Counted from the stretch's first letter, positions 9,419 through 18,847 are shown. The stretch is DNA of 64,000 bases from Fictibacillus halophilus (GCF_016401385.1 NZ_JAEACF010000001.1:372001-436000), one strand, 5' to 3'. Notes: generated by a model from the letters alone, not told the origin. Numbers and translations are program-made.

Positions 9419-10636
9419 ATGTGGAGAAACCGGAATTTTTTGATTTTGATGTTTGGGCTTGCTGTATCCAGCACAGGCCTATGGGTAGGGATTATTGGGA
9501 ATCTTGAATTTTTGCAGATGAATGTTGAGTCATCTTTCTTGCAGGCACTAATTATTTTGGCGGGCTTTCTAGTAGGAATCTTTCTTGCACCGATGGCTGG
9601 GCGAATCATTGATCGCAGCAATAAGAAGAAGATATTAATCTATGCCGGCTTTGCTCGATGTGCGGCTATCTTTTTTATGTATTTGGCGATTGCTTATAAC
9701 AATGTTTGGTGGATGGTGGTTTATACACTTGTTATCGGTATTTCTGGTACGTTCTCTCAGCCTGCCATGCAAACGATGCTGCCGTTGATCGTTAAAAAAG
9801 AAGAACTTTTAGATGCCAATGGTGTGAACATGAATATCTTTACTGCATCTCGAATCGTAGGGACTGCACTTGGCGGAGTGATGCTGGTCGGCATGTCGCT
9901 ATTTTCTTTGTACACGGTTACTCTCATTTCATATGTCATCCTTCTAATTTCTACTTTCTTTTTAGATGTGGAGGAACAGCCAAAGAAAGTAGATTCATCA
10001 GGCAAAAAGGACAACTTCTTTAGAACGCTTAAAGAACTGTATCCCATCATTAAGAACGAACGAAAAGTTGTGTATGGTATCTTTTTATTGATTCCGGCTT
10101 ATCTGTTTTTATCTGGATTTAATTTGATGGTGATTGAAATTAGTGAGTTGCAGGACAATGCGGGTATAAAAGGTATTCTTTATACGACTGAAGGTGTTTG
10201 TGTATTCATTGGAACGTACTTATCGAAGAAATTTTTTAGAGATAATCCAAAGTTATCTTATATGTTTGCCATTACATTTATTATCGCGGCCGCACATACA
10301 TCTTTGTTTTTAGCAGAACATCCAATCATGTCGGTTCTTTCTTTCGGATTATTTGGTCTTGCTGCCGGAACGCTGTTTCCTGTCGTAACTACCATTTTCC
10401 AAACGGATGTCCCGTCAGACTATCACGGCAGGTTTTTCTCAATTAAAGGGATGGTTGATAATATTATCTTCCAGGTTTTGATGCTTCTTACAGGATTGTT
10501 CCTAGATACGATTGGATTTCATAAGATGGTCATAGGGTTTGGTATTACATCGTTCTTGATTGCATTTGTCATCTATTATCAATATAAGACTAAGAGTGGA
10601 CCAAATAAGAATGATAGAATGGCAGCGGTTAAATAA
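9419..10636 (+). CDS. MFS transporter (macrolide-efflux-like group)
   Basis: A 405-residue membrane protein with about 12 hydrophobic helices. The start resembles the MFS_3/MefA-type group (WRNRNFLILMFGLAVSSTGLW), and the loop between helices 2 and 3 carries AGRIIDRSNKKKIL, the usual basic MFS signature. It probably exports a drug or metabolite by proton antiport; the substrate cannot be told. The gene is monocistronic: its own leader has GAGGGGAAAGGG close to the ATG, and a terminator follows at 10653-10678. Confidence 0.85.
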   Translation: MWRNRNFLILMFGLAVSSTGLWVGIIGNLEFLQMNVESSFLQALIILAGFLVGIFLAPMAGRIIDRSNKKKILIYAGFARCAAIFFMYLAIAYNNVWWMVVYTLVIGISGTFSQPAMQTMLPLIVKKEELLDANGVNMNIFTASRIVGTALGGVMLVGMSLFSLYTVTLISYVILLISTFFLDVEEQPKKVDSSGKKDNFFRTLKELYPIIKNERKVVYGIFLLIPAYLFLSGFNLMVIEISELQDNAGIKGILYTTEGVCVFIGTYLSKKFFRDNPKLSYMFAITFIIAAAHTSLFLAEHPIMSVLSFGLFGLAAGTLFPVVTTIFQTDVPSDYHGRFFSIKGMVDNIIFQVLMLLTGLFLDTIGFHKMVIGFGITSFLIAFVIYYQYKTKSGPNKNDRMAAVK

Positions 10637-10652
10637 ACACAGGTACGAATGA

Positions 10653-10678
10653 GAGTGGCTAAATCGTCACTCTTTTTT
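10653..10678 (+). terminator. intrinsic terminator after the MFS gene
   Basis: A 7-bp stem (10653-10659 with 10666-10672), a 6-base loop and six T. Confidence 0.85.
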
Positions 10679-10798
10679 AATACTCTGGTTTTGAAATGTT
10701 AACGTTGAAGTGATAAGACCATAACAGCAAGAATGAGGACGATTTGTTAGATTGAAGTTGTTAAAATAATGGAAAGATGACTGATGGAGGTGTGGTCT

Positions 10799-11374
10799 GT
10801 GGGTACGATACAAATGTCGTTTGACGAGATGTGGGATAAGATCATGGAGTGTAACAGGTCGTATGATGGCCTATTTTATACAGCTGTAAAAACAACAAAG
10901 ATTTATTGCCGTCCATCCTGTCGATCGCGAAAACCAAAAAAGCAAAACGTAGCGTTTTATGATTCGATCGCGCAATGTGAGAAGGCTGGCTATCGAGCGT
11001 GTAAAAGATGTCAGCCGGAGATCGAACATTGTCCACAAATTAATCTGATAAGAAAAGCAACAAGTTATTTAGTGAACAACCATCAAAAAAGAATTCTTCT
11101 ACAAGATGTAGCCGAGCATTCAGGAGTCAGTCCATTTTATCTTGAACGATTGTTTAAAGAAGAGATGAATGTTACGCCTCGAGAATATGTGGAGAATATT
11201 CGTATCGATAAAGCCGCTTATTTGTTAAGAAATACTTCAAAAACAAGTCTTGAGATATGCTATGAATCAGGATTTCGGAGTCCTTCTAACTTTTATAAAA
11301 CGTTTCGTACGTACAAAGATTGCTCACCAAGTGACTATCGAAAGTCGAAAGAAGCCAAAGGAAACGAATCATGA
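10799..11374 (+). CDS. adaA: AdaA-type methylphosphotriester-DNA methyltransferase / AraC regulator
   Basis: A 191-residue two-domain protein. Residues 1-75 form the Ada zinc domain with Cys in IYCRPSC (37, 41) and CKRC (68, 71); the first takes a methyl group from DNA phosphotriesters and switches the protein to an activator. Residues 85-185 carry two AraC-type helix-turn-helix motifs (LQDVAEHSGVSPFYLERLFKE and a second ending SPSNFYKTFRTY). I chose GTG 10799, not the upstream in-frame ATG 10784, because GGAGGTG at 10787-10793 sits 5 nt before it and would lie inside the gene otherwise. It is the first gene of an overlapping adaptive-response operon with alkA and ogt. Confidence 0.92.
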   Translation: MGTIQMSFDEMWDKIMECNRSYDGLFYTAVKTTKIYCRPSCRSRKPKKQNVAFYDSIAQCEKAGYRACKRCQPEIEHCPQINLIRKATSYLVNNHQKRILLQDVAEHSGVSPFYLERLFKEEMNVTPREYVENIRIDKAAYLLRNTSKTSLEICYESGFRSPSNFYKTFRTYKDCSPSDYRKSKEAKGNES

Positions 11375-12264
11375 GATGGACTGAATTTGATGGGACATTA
11401 AGAATAGAGTTGCCGCTGGAATTTTCCTATAGCGAATGTCTTGTTTTTCTTGAGAGATCACGATTAGAAGTTCTTCATCACATACATGAGAAAAACATTT
11501 ATAAAGTAGTCGAGGTGAATTCTGAATTAATATTGATCAAGATTAGTTACAAAGATCACAAGCTCGTCATTGAATTTCCAGATAGAGAGCCTTCCAATAA
11601 GGAAACAATCGTTAAATTTATTGAAAATTGGTTTGATCTAAATCAAGATCTTTCCTTATTTTATGCTGCCGTTTCAGAAGATCGCTTATTACAGCCGCTT
11701 GTAGAAAAATATTTTGGTTTGCGAATGATCGGTATTCCTGACCTTTTTGAAGCATTGACTTGGGCGATCATAGGCCAGCAGATCAATTTGACATTTGCCT
11801 ATACTTTGAAGCAGAGGTTGGTTGAGAGGTTTGGGAAGAAGCTGGTGCTTCATGACAATGAATACTGGGTATATCCCTCTCCTGAAATTATCGCAGATCT
11901 TCAGATTGACGATTTAAGAGAACTCCAATTTACAACGCGTAAAGCTGAATATGTGATTGGTGTGGCCAGAGAAATAGTTGAAGGTCGTCTGTCAAAAGAT
12001 ATATTGAGATCATCTGAAGATTCTGCTCGACAACTTATCTCAATCAGAGGAATTGGACCTTGGACAGCAGATTATGTGTTGATGAAATGTCTACTAAAGA
12101 CCGATGCTTTTCCAGTTGCTGACGTAGGGCTACAGAATGCTGTAATGAAACAGTTGAAATGGAAGCAAAAGCCAACGGAAAAAGAATTAAAGATACTAGC
12201 AAAAAACTGGAGTGGATGGGAAGCATATGCCACTTTTTATTTGTGGAGGTCATTATATGAGTAA
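11371..12264 (+). CDS. alkA: DNA-3-methyladenine glycosylase II
   Basis: A 297-residue HhH-GPD superfamily glycosylase that removes alkylated bases. The helix-hairpin-helix (ISIRGIGPWTADYVLMK) spans about 224-240, followed by the catalytic Asp at about 251 (FPVADVGLQ). The N-terminal 100 residues form the AlkA_N-like beta domain. The ATG overlaps the adaA stop as ATGA, so translation is coupled. B. subtilis has alkA divergent from adaAB, while here it sits between the two ada-type genes. Confidence 0.93.
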   Translation: MRWTEFDGTLRIELPLEFSYSECLVFLERSRLEVLHHIHEKNIYKVVEVNSELILIKISYKDHKLVIEFPDREPSNKETIVKFIENWFDLNQDLSLFYAAVSEDRLLQPLVEKYFGLRMIGIPDLFEALTWAIIGQQINLTFAYTLKQRLVERFGKKLVLHDNEYWVYPSPEIIADLQIDDLRELQFTTRKAEYVIGVAREIVEGRLSKDILRSSEDSARQLISIRGIGPWTADYVLMKCLLKTDAFPVADVGLQNAVMKQLKWKQKPTEKELKILAKNWSGWEAYATFYLWRSLYE

Positions 12265-12739
12265 GTATTATAAAGTAGAGCTAGATTCTCCTATTGGTGT
12301 AATCGAGATTTTAGGAAACGAAGATGTTGTTCAATCCATTCTGTTCGTAGATAGAGAGGATGCATTTGAGAATCAAGATGATGTCCCTTCTGTTCTATTA
12401 GACTGTCGTAATCAACTTTTAGAATACTTCCAAGGTAAACGACAAACCTTTACGTTTCATTTTGAATATTGTGGCACGCCTTTTCAGCAATCAGTATGGA
12501 ATTCGCTGGTTTGTATTCCATATGCAGAAACCGCCTCTTATAGAGATATTGCCATCACGCTGCAAAAAGAAAAAGCGGTCCGAGCAGTAGGAAATGCCAA
12601 TGGAAAGAACAAGCTAAGTATTGTTGTGCCATGTCATCGAATTATAGGTTCAAGCGGCGGACTAACAGGATATGCGGGTGGTTTATGGCGAAAAGAATGG
12701 CTATTGAATCATGAGAAAAAGTTTAAGGAAACGAAATGA
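12257..12739 (+). CDS. ogt: methylated-DNA--protein-cysteine methyltransferase
   Basis: A 160-residue suicide enzyme that transfers methyl from O6-methylguanine to its own Cys126 in the IVVPCHRIIG motif; a C-terminal GLTGYAGGLWRKEWLL motif completes the active-site lid. It is equivalent to AdaB of B. subtilis. An in-frame ATG at 12212 exists, but 12257 has GGAGG just upstream (12245-12249) and gives a standard N-terminus (MSKYYKVELDSPIG). It overlaps the end of alkA by 8 nt, the third gene of the alkylation-repair operon. Confidence 0.93.
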   Translation: MSKYYKVELDSPIGVIEILGNEDVVQSILFVDREDAFENQDDVPSVLLDCRNQLLEYFQGKRQTFTFHFEYCGTPFQQSVWNSLVCIPYAETASYRDIAITLQKEKAVRAVGNANGKNKLSIVVPCHRIIGSSGGLTGYAGGLWRKEWLLNHEKKFKETK

Positions 12740-12939
12740 TTAGTATAGAAAGATAACTTTTATATTAAAAGAAAAAGAAAGTAAATTAATGGAATAGTTA
12801 GATTATTCAATCATATTAAGGCTTCAGCATTATTTTTAACTCTTTATAAGAAAACGGATACATTTTGATTTACAATAGTAAGAAAAAGTATTAAAATGAG
12901 AAAGTTCCAAAAAATAGAAATATATAGGGGGCTTTCTCA

Positions 12940-13476
12940 ATGAAAAAGTTTTTAGCAGTAACAGCGGCTGCAGTTCTTGCGCTTAGCGTAGGTTGCAGCA
13001 AGGAAGAAGAAAAACCGAAAGAAGAGGCTAAGCCAGCGGCTGCAGAAAAGAAAGAAGATGGAAATGCTGAAAAAATCACACTTCTTAACTTTGAAGGTGA
13101 GCTAATGAACCAGCTTCGTGGATATCATGCACCATTCAACGCATATGCTGCTGGTCTTGAAAAAGAAGGCGAAGAGGCGCTTCCACAAGCAGAACTTGAT
13201 AAATTAAAAGCAGATGCTAAAGCTAGCGGTGAAAAAGCAGTTGCAGAGATTCCATCTATTGAAGTACCATCAGATTTATCAAAAGAAAACCAAGAAGCTG
13301 TAAAAGGTTCTCTTGAAGAACTTAAAAAATCTTATGAAGCTCGTGTAGCTGGCTTAGAAGATGAAGCAAAAGCAACTGAAGCTGATGAGTTATTTACAGG
13401 TTTTGAAGAAAAGTTAAATTCCGTTCACGAAGAACTAAAATTGATTCCAGGTCAATTTGCATCAGAACTTCAATAA
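12940..13476 (+). CDS. charged lipoprotein of unknown function
   Basis: A 178-residue protein with a lipoprotein signal peptide (MKKFLAVTAAAVLALSVGC, lipobox LSVGC), so it is anchored outside on the membrane. A Glu/Lys-rich, probably unstructured linker (residues 20-45) leads to a mostly helical, acidic domain. I recognise no catalytic motif. GGGGG precedes the ATG by about 9 nt and a clean terminator follows, so it is a single-gene unit. Confidence 0.8.
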   Translation: MKKFLAVTAAAVLALSVGCSKEEEKPKEEAKPAAAEKKEDGNAEKITLLNFEGELMNQLRGYHAPFNAYAAGLEKEGEEALPQAELDKLKADAKASGEKAVAEIPSIEVPSDLSKENQEAVKGSLEELKKSYEARVAGLEDEAKATEADELFTGFEEKLNSVHEELKLIPGQFASELQ

Positions 13477-13487
13477 TAGTTGATATT

Positions 13488-13515
13488 GCTGTCTCCCTAA
13501 AGAGACAGCTTTTTC
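13488..13515 (+). terminator. intrinsic terminator after the lipoprotein gene
   Basis: A perfect 8-bp stem (13488-13495 with 13502-13509), a 6-base loop and TTTTTC. Confidence 0.9.
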
Positions 13516-13530
13516 TATATTTAGATACAT

Positions 13531-13557
13531 AAAAAAAGAAGCCGAGGCTTCTTTTTT
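13531..13557 (-). terminator. intrinsic terminator of the nucleoside transporter gene
   Basis: A stem of about 11 bp around a CGAG tetraloop (13543-13546) with A and T runs on the two sides; on the minus strand it ends in a T run just after the stop at 13566. Confidence 0.85.
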
Positions 13558-13565
13558 GAATTTCC

Positions 13566-14744
13566 TTATAAAAACAGTCCCGCAATTGCTGCAGATAAGA
13601 TACTTACTAATGTTGCACCATATAAAAGCTTCAACCCAAAGCGAGCAACCGTATTTCCTTGTTCTTCGTGTAAACCTTTTACAGCACCAGTTATAATACC
13701 GATAGAAGAGAAGTTGGCGAAGGAAACAAGGAAGACAGAGACAATTCCAATTGTTCGATCAGACATGTCTTTCGCATATTTTCCTAAGTCGATCATAGCT
13801 ACGAATTCATTCGAAACAAGTTTAGTTGCCATGATCGTACCTGCTGAAACTGCTTCTGCCCAAGGGATACCAACTAAGAACGCTACTGGAGCAAACACAT
13901 ATCCAAGCATCGTTTGGAACGTAATCCCGAAAATCATGTCAAACACATCGTTGATTAACGCGATTAAAGCTACAAATCCAAGAAGCATGGCACCGACGAT
14001 TACAGCAACCTTAAAGCCATCCATGATGTATTCCCCAAGCATCTCGAAAAACGTTTGTTTTTCTTCTTCAATCTCGATGATATCATCATCTTCAGTAACT
14101 TCATAAGGGTTGATGATGTTTGCTATGATGAATCCGCCAAATAAGTTTAGCACGAGTGCCGTTACAACGTATTTTGGATCAATCATAGCCATGTATGCTC
14201 CAAGTATTGAAGCGGATACTGTTGACATGGCAGAGGTACAAAGCGTATATAAGCGATGCTTTGGTAGATGACCTAATAATTTTTTTACAGAGATAAATAC
14301 TTCTGATTGTCCAAAAACAGCAGAAGCAACGGCGTTGTAAGACTCTAGTCTTCCTAAGCCGTTCACCTTACTTAGCGCAAAACCAATCCATTTGATGATG
14401 AATGGAAGAATTCTAAAGTGCTGTGCAATCCCAATTAATACGGAAATGAAAACGATCGGCAATAAAACAGTTAAGAAAAAAGGCATTGCAGCTTCATTAG
14501 CTAGGCCGCCAAATACGAATTCAACCCCAGCTGCTGCGTAGCTTAACAACTTTTCAAACAGTTTAGAGATACCTTTTATAATAATAAGGCCGACGCCTGT
14601 GTTTAATAGAAAGTATGTAAGAATAAGCTGTAATCCAAGCATAACAAGGATAGGTTTGTATTTAATCTTTTTGCGATCATTGCTGACAAGAAAGGCTAAC
14701 AAGAAAACCGCTGCCACTCCAGCCAGAAAGATGATGTACTTCAT
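13566..14744 (-). CDS. NupC-family concentrative nucleoside transporter
   Basis: A 392-residue membrane protein of the concentrative nucleoside transporter family (NupC/YutK type), which takes up nucleosides with Na+ or H+. It has the family order: three N-terminal helices, a gate domain, then the core (SAVFGQSEVFISVKKLLGHL, STVSASILGAYMAMI, and AGTIMATKLVSNEFVAM with SFANFSSIGIITGAVKG near the end). GGAGG precedes the ATG by about 9 nt. I see no purine riboswitch in the leader. The exact substrate range is not determined. Confidence 0.9.
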   Translation of the reverse strand: MKYIIFLAGVAAVFLLAFLVSNDRKKIKYKPILVMLGLQLILTYFLLNTGVGLIIIKGISKLFEKLLSYAAAGVEFVFGGLANEAAMPFFLTVLLPIVFISVLIGIAQHFRILPFIIKWIGFALSKVNGLGRLESYNAVASAVFGQSEVFISVKKLLGHLPKHRLYTLCTSAMSTVSASILGAYMAMIDPKYVVTALVLNLFGGFIIANIINPYEVTEDDDIIEIEEEKQTFFEMLGEYIMDGFKVAVIVGAMLLGFVALIALINDVFDMIFGITFQTMLGYVFAPVAFLVGIPWAEAVSAGTIMATKLVSNEFVAMIDLGKYAKDMSDRTIGIVSVFLVSFANFSSIGIITGAVKGLHEEQGNTVARFGLKLLYGATLVSILSAAIAGLFL

Positions 14745-14937
14745 TTTTCTTTTCCTCCTAAATAAACTCAGTTGTTGAACCTTACTATTATTAGATAATT
14801 CCCTGCTTTTCGCAACCGTAAAAAATTCCTTCTTTGTTAGTATTAACCAATAAAGATGATAAATATTTCAAGCTGAAAGGTATTTTGTGCTTCAGGAAGA
14901 AGTAGTAATGTGAGATGGAAAAAAAGGAGCGGGTCAT

Positions 14938-15495
14938 TTGAAACATGCATTATTGGTAATTGATGCACAGCAAGAACTAATTGATGGAAACGAAAAAGAA
15001 CAAGCCGTTTATAACAGTGAAGGATTGCTTCAAAATATTAATGTTGTTATTGAAAAAGCGAAGCAAGCAATAGCTTCAATTGTTTTTGTTAGAGATGTAG
15101 ATATTTCTGAGGGAAATGGAGCAGGTTTCGAGGTTCATTCTGCAATTCATGTACCAGAGGATGCAGTAGTTTTTGATAAGCAAGCAACGAATGCTTTTTA
15201 CAACACACCCTTAATGAATTATTTAAAAGAAGAAAAAATTGCCCATCTGGTTATTATGGGTTGTAAAACGGAACACTGCATCGATACAGCTGTGCGGTTT
15301 GCGACTGTCTCTGGCTTCGATGTTACGCTAGTAGAAGATGGGCACTCTACTTCAGACACAGAAGTGTTAAAAGCGGAACAAATCGTAAGCCACCATAATA
15401 AAATTTTACACGGTCATTATAATGTGGATCATTTTTCAGTTGTACGTAAAACAGAGGAAGATCTATTCGATCCCATTCATAATAACTATCGATAA
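14938..15495 (+). CDS. isochorismatase-family cysteine hydrolase
   Basis: A 185-residue cysteine hydrolase with the family triad: Asp9 (VIDAQ), Lys81 (DKQATNAFYNT) and Cys114 (TEHCIDTAV). Such enzymes hydrolyse amides such as nicotinamide or related compounds, and the substrate is unknown here. The start is TTG 14938: AAGGAG lies 8 nt upstream, and no in-frame ATG fits before the conserved VIDAQ strand. Confidence 0.88.
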   Translation: MKHALLVIDAQQELIDGNEKEQAVYNSEGLLQNINVVIEKAKQAIASIVFVRDVDISEGNGAGFEVHSAIHVPEDAVVFDKQATNAFYNTPLMNYLKEEKIAHLVIMGCKTEHCIDTAVRFATVSGFDVTLVEDGHSTSDTEVLKAEQIVSHHNKILHGHYNVDHFSVVRKTEEDLFDPIHNNYR

Positions 15496-15590
15496 AACAA
15501 ATTATTAAGGGAAATAGCATAACGTTTGTCTTCTAGTGAGTGTATACGTATGATGAATGGTGAAAAGAGCAAATTCTGAGGAGGTTTATT

Positions 15591-16064
15591 ATGAATCAAT
15601 TAACATTTCAAAATTTTGAACTAGCAAGAAGCATCTTCCTGAAGCAAGTGGATGGAATAGATACTTCAGCAGCAGATATTCAACCAGATGGGTTCAATAA
15701 TAATATCCGCTGGCATATTGGACACGTCCTCACGACTGCAGAATATTTTATGTTTGGGTTTCCGGAACATTCTTCAAACCTGCCAAAGCAATATGTTGAG
15801 CTATTTAATAGAGGGACAAGCCCTGCTGATTGGAAAGGTGAAGTTCCTACTCTAAAAGAACTTAAGCAGCAGTTAGAAGAACAGTTAGTTCGCATAAAGG
15901 CGATACCAGCAGAAAGGTTAAATGAAAAGTTGGAGAAACCAGTATTCAATTTAACTACTTTCGGTGAGCTTGTGAATTTCACTGTTTTTCATGAAACAAA
16001 TCACTTAGGTCAAATGCATGCGATTAAAAGAGTTATTGAAAATCAAACAGCTAAACAAGTATAG
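15591..16064 (+). CDS. DinB-superfamily protein
   Basis: A 157-residue four-helix-bundle protein of the DinB/YfiT metalloenzyme-like superfamily. The likely metal ligands are the His residues in RWHIGHVLTTAEY and FHETNHLGQM. Members of the superfamily include bacillithiol S-transferases, but many have no known role. GAGGAGG stands 7-8 nt before the ATG; the gene is followed by its own terminator. Confidence 0.85.
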   Translation: MNQLTFQNFELARSIFLKQVDGIDTSAADIQPDGFNNNIRWHIGHVLTTAEYFMFGFPEHSSNLPKQYVELFNRGTSPADWKGEVPTLKELKQQLEEQLVRIKAIPAERLNEKLEKPVFNLTTFGELVNFTVFHETNHLGQMHAIKRVIENQTAKQV

Positions 16065-16076
16065 TTGTTTAAATAC

Positions 16077-16116
16077 AAAAAACAGTGAATCCCTAAAAAG
16101 GTTTTCACTGTTTTTG
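16077..16116 (+). terminator. intrinsic terminator after the DinB gene
   Basis: Arms 16081-16089 and 16104-16112 (9 bp), extended by A and T runs. Confidence 0.85.
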
Positions 16117-16265
16117 TATATACTTTATGTATAGAAATGTGCTATTATAGAAAAGACGCACTAAATCAATATTTTTAAATATAGTTGTTTCTAATTTTAT
16201 TATACGATAAAACAGGAATGTGTGTCAACGATTTACTAATAAATTTTTTTGTAGGGGGAAATCGG

Positions 16266-18581
16266 ATGACAACATGGGATCAAGAAAAACAGTATGAACA
16301 AAAGCGTGTAGATCAAGTCATTCATAAACTTTCTGATGCAACAGAAAAACTTCTGGATCATCTCGGTGGAAAGAAGGCAGATGTTGTTCAAATCCGAAAG
16401 AATTTTTGGTCTGATGTGACAGTGAACCTAGAGGATGCCGACGACGCAATTGAAACGGCTGCTAGTATCAAACAGCAATCAGAGCTATTATCTGAGATTG
16501 AACGCAGTCATACTTCTGCAGAAGCTCGACTTAAAACCTATGAAAAATTAAAAAGCTCCCCTTACTTTGGCCGGATTGATTTTAAAGAAGACGGTGAGGA
16601 GAAAGCAGAACAAGTATATATTGGAATAGCCTCGTATTATGATGAACCAACTAGCACGTTTCTCGTACATGACTGGCGTGCGCCGATTTCGAGTCTGTAC
16701 TATGATCACTCTCTAGGCAAAGCTGATTTTCGTGCACCGAGTGGCAGCATTGAAGGAGAACTAGAGCTAAAAAGACAATTCATGATTAAGAATGCTCATA
16801 TTACTGGAATGTTTGATACGGGAGAAGCGATCGGTGACGAATTGTTACAGCACGTATTAGGCAACCAAGCGAACACACAAATGAAAAGCATTGTGGCGAC
16901 GATTCAAAAAGAACAAAATGCAATCATACGAAATACAGCAAGTGATTTACTTGTCGTTCAAGGTGCAGCTGGATGTGGAAAGACGTCAGCGGCTCTTCAA
17001 CGGGTGGCCTTTTTGTTGTACCGAGATCGAGAAACCATTCAGTCACACCATGTTGTGTTATTTTCACCAAACAACATGTTCAACAGTTATGTAGCCAACG
17101 TTTTACCTGAACTTGGTGAGGAAAACATGGAACAAACAACGTTTCAAGCTTATGTGGACCATCACTTAAGTGGAGAATATTCTATTGAGACGCCTTTTGA
17201 GCAGATGGAGGAGCTTTTATTTGAACAAGCAGATTCAAAGCGTGTAGAAGCAATCCAGTTTAAAGCCTCAGTTGAATTCTTAGAAGCGATTCATCGCTAT
17301 GCTGAGAAGTTAAGCACATCCGGCATGCAGTTTTTGAATGTGAAATTTCGAGACCGAGTCGTGATTCGTGCTAAACAGATCAGTGAATACTTCTATTCTT
17401 TAGATCAGAAAGAAACTGTTCCCTATCGAATGAAAAAGACGGTGGCTTGGATCTTAGAAGAGCTGAAGAAAATAGAACGAAGAGAACGGAAGAAACCATG
17501 GGTTGAAAAAGAGATACAGCTTCTTGATAAAAATGTATACACAAGGTTGTATGAGAAGTTAGAGGAACGAAATAAATATGGAGCTGACTCATTTAATGAT
17601 CTTTCGAGTGAACAAAAAGTGCTTTCTGCTTATGTAACGCGAATTGCTTTTAAATCTCTAAGAGAGAGCATCGAACAGTTTTCTTTTTTAGATATAAAAA
17701 GCTTATATGCTAAGTTGTTTCAGAAAAATAAACGGTTGATCGAGGACGTGAAGGCTTGGAACGAAATCTGCAATCAAACGTTGTTTAATCTGAAACAAAA
17801 CCACTTAGCGAATGAAGACGCCACTCCGCTATTATATGTAAAAGAATTATTAGTGGGTTTTCAGTCAAATGCAGCAGTTCGTCATGTTTTTATTGATGAA
17901 GCACAAGATTTCTCGCCATTTCAGTTTGCTTTCATTCAGCGAATCTTTCCAAGAGCTAATCTAACGATACTAGGTGACTTAAACCAATCCATATATGCTC
18001 ATGCGTCAGATGAAACGTTCAGGATGCTGAAAAACTTGTTAAACAAGAAAAATTCTGAAACGATTACTTTGCAAAGAAGTTATCGCTCTACAAAAGAAAT
18101 TGTAGAGTTTACGAAAAGTCTTTTAAAGGACGGAAGCACAATTATTCCGTTTAATCGTTCAGGCGAGAAACCTGTAATAGCAGCAGTTGAACGGGATGAA
18201 GATCACCTTGATCAGGTTAAGAATCTTATAGGAGATTGGTTGAGAAAAGGCCATGAAACAATAGCGGTGATCTGCCGTTCGGCCAAAGAGAGCAAGACTG
18301 TCTATGACAAGTTGAAGAAAAGTTTAGATGTAAGGCTAATGATTGATGAAGATGCTTCCTTCCAAAAAGGAGTCATCGTCATCCCATCTTACTTAGCCAA
18401 AGGGATTGAATTTGATGCAGTAACGATTTTTGATGCTTCCGGCTATCAACTCGAACGAGAACGTAAACTGTTTTATACGGTATGTACACGTGCGATGCAT
18501 GAGTTAACCGTTTTCTACTCAGGAAAACCATGCCCATTTATAGAAGAAGCATCTGAGAGTTTGTATGAGGTTGTTCGTTAA
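16266..18581 (+). CDS. helD: HelD-type RNA polymerase-recycling ATPase
   Basis: A 771-residue UvrD/Rep-like superfamily 1 ATPase with the HelD layout: an N-terminal coiled-coil arm that enters the RNA polymerase secondary channel (about 1-150), Walker A GAAGCGKTSAALQR, Walker B IDEAQDFSPFQ, the GDLNQSIYA motif and a C-terminal KGIEFDAV / CTRAMHEL motif. HelD removes stalled RNA polymerase from DNA and helps recycling. The frame stays open upstream to 16185, but ATG 16266 has a GTAGGGGG site and gives the usual N-terminus, matching the 774 residues of the B. subtilis protein. Confidence 0.92.
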   Translation: MTTWDQEKQYEQKRVDQVIHKLSDATEKLLDHLGGKKADVVQIRKNFWSDVTVNLEDADDAIETAASIKQQSELLSEIERSHTSAEARLKTYEKLKSSPYFGRIDFKEDGEEKAEQVYIGIASYYDEPTSTFLVHDWRAPISSLYYDHSLGKADFRAPSGSIEGELELKRQFMIKNAHITGMFDTGEAIGDELLQHVLGNQANTQMKSIVATIQKEQNAIIRNTASDLLVVQGAAGCGKTSAALQRVAFLLYRDRETIQSHHVVLFSPNNMFNSYVANVLPELGEENMEQTTFQAYVDHHLSGEYSIETPFEQMEELLFEQADSKRVEAIQFKASVEFLEAIHRYAEKLSTSGMQFLNVKFRDRVVIRAKQISEYFYSLDQKETVPYRMKKTVAWILEELKKIERRERKKPWVEKEIQLLDKNVYTRLYEKLEERNKYGADSFNDLSSEQKVLSAYVTRIAFKSLRESIEQFSFLDIKSLYAKLFQKNKRLIEDVKAWNEICNQTLFNLKQNHLANEDATPLLYVKELLVGFQSNAAVRHVFIDEAQDFSPFQFAFIQRIFPRANLTILGDLNQSIYAHASDETFRMLKNLLNKKNSETITLQRSYRSTKEIVEFTKSLLKDGSTIIPFNRSGEKPVIAAVERDEDHLDQVKNLIGDWLRKGHETIAVICRSAKESKTVYDKLKKSLDVRLMIDEDASFQKGVIVIPSYLAKGIEFDAVTIFDASGYQLERERKLFYTVCTRAMHELTVFYSGKPCPFIEEASESLYEVVR

Positions 18582-18588
18582 ACGTATT

Positions 18589-18625
18589 GATCCGTTGTTT
18601 CTTTAAAGAAGCAGCGGATTTTTTC
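18589..18625 (+). terminator. intrinsic terminator after helD
   Basis: An imperfect stem (ATCCGTTG... with ...CAGCGGAT) followed by TTTTTTC. Confidence 0.7.
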
Positions 18626-18658
18626 ATTTCATAAATTCTATTTAATTTTTATTTACTA

Positions 18659-18770
18659 CTTTTGAAAGTGATTAAGAAATCCAATACAGCTTTTTAAAAG
18701 TGGCAGGAGGCTCACCGTTCGCCCCGTGGAAAGCAAGCAACCTGCAGCGGAAACCTACTACTTTCAAGAG
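18659..18770. repeat. intergenic structured repeat of the Bacillaceae type
   Basis: A GC-rich island in AT-rich surroundings. The outer arms are inverted with one mismatch (18659-18669 with 18760-18770, CTTTTGAAAGT and ACTTTCAAGAG), and an inner pair GCAGG (18703-18707) with CCTGC (18741-18745) brackets the core. The core wording (GCTCACCGTTCGCCCCGTGG, then AAGCAAGCAACCTGCAGCGG) resembles an intergenic element that I recall as frequent in Bacillaceae genomes; its function is unknown. It lies between the helD terminator and the next gene. Confidence 0.65.
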
Positions 18771-18847
18771 CAACAAGGAATACAAAACACTCTTTATTTT
18801 TGATTTCTTCCTTTTAGGGTAACGTTAATAAAAAGGAGGAAAAAGGA

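Noticed and set aside
13714..14106. Plus-strand 130-codon frame antisense to the NupC-type gene
   Set aside because: A shadow frame: no ribosome site and composition explained by the conserved transporter on the other strand.
14745..14937. Purine riboswitch before the nucleoside transporter
   Set aside because: The leader has none of the conserved junction words of a purine aptamer and no paired terminator/antiterminator.
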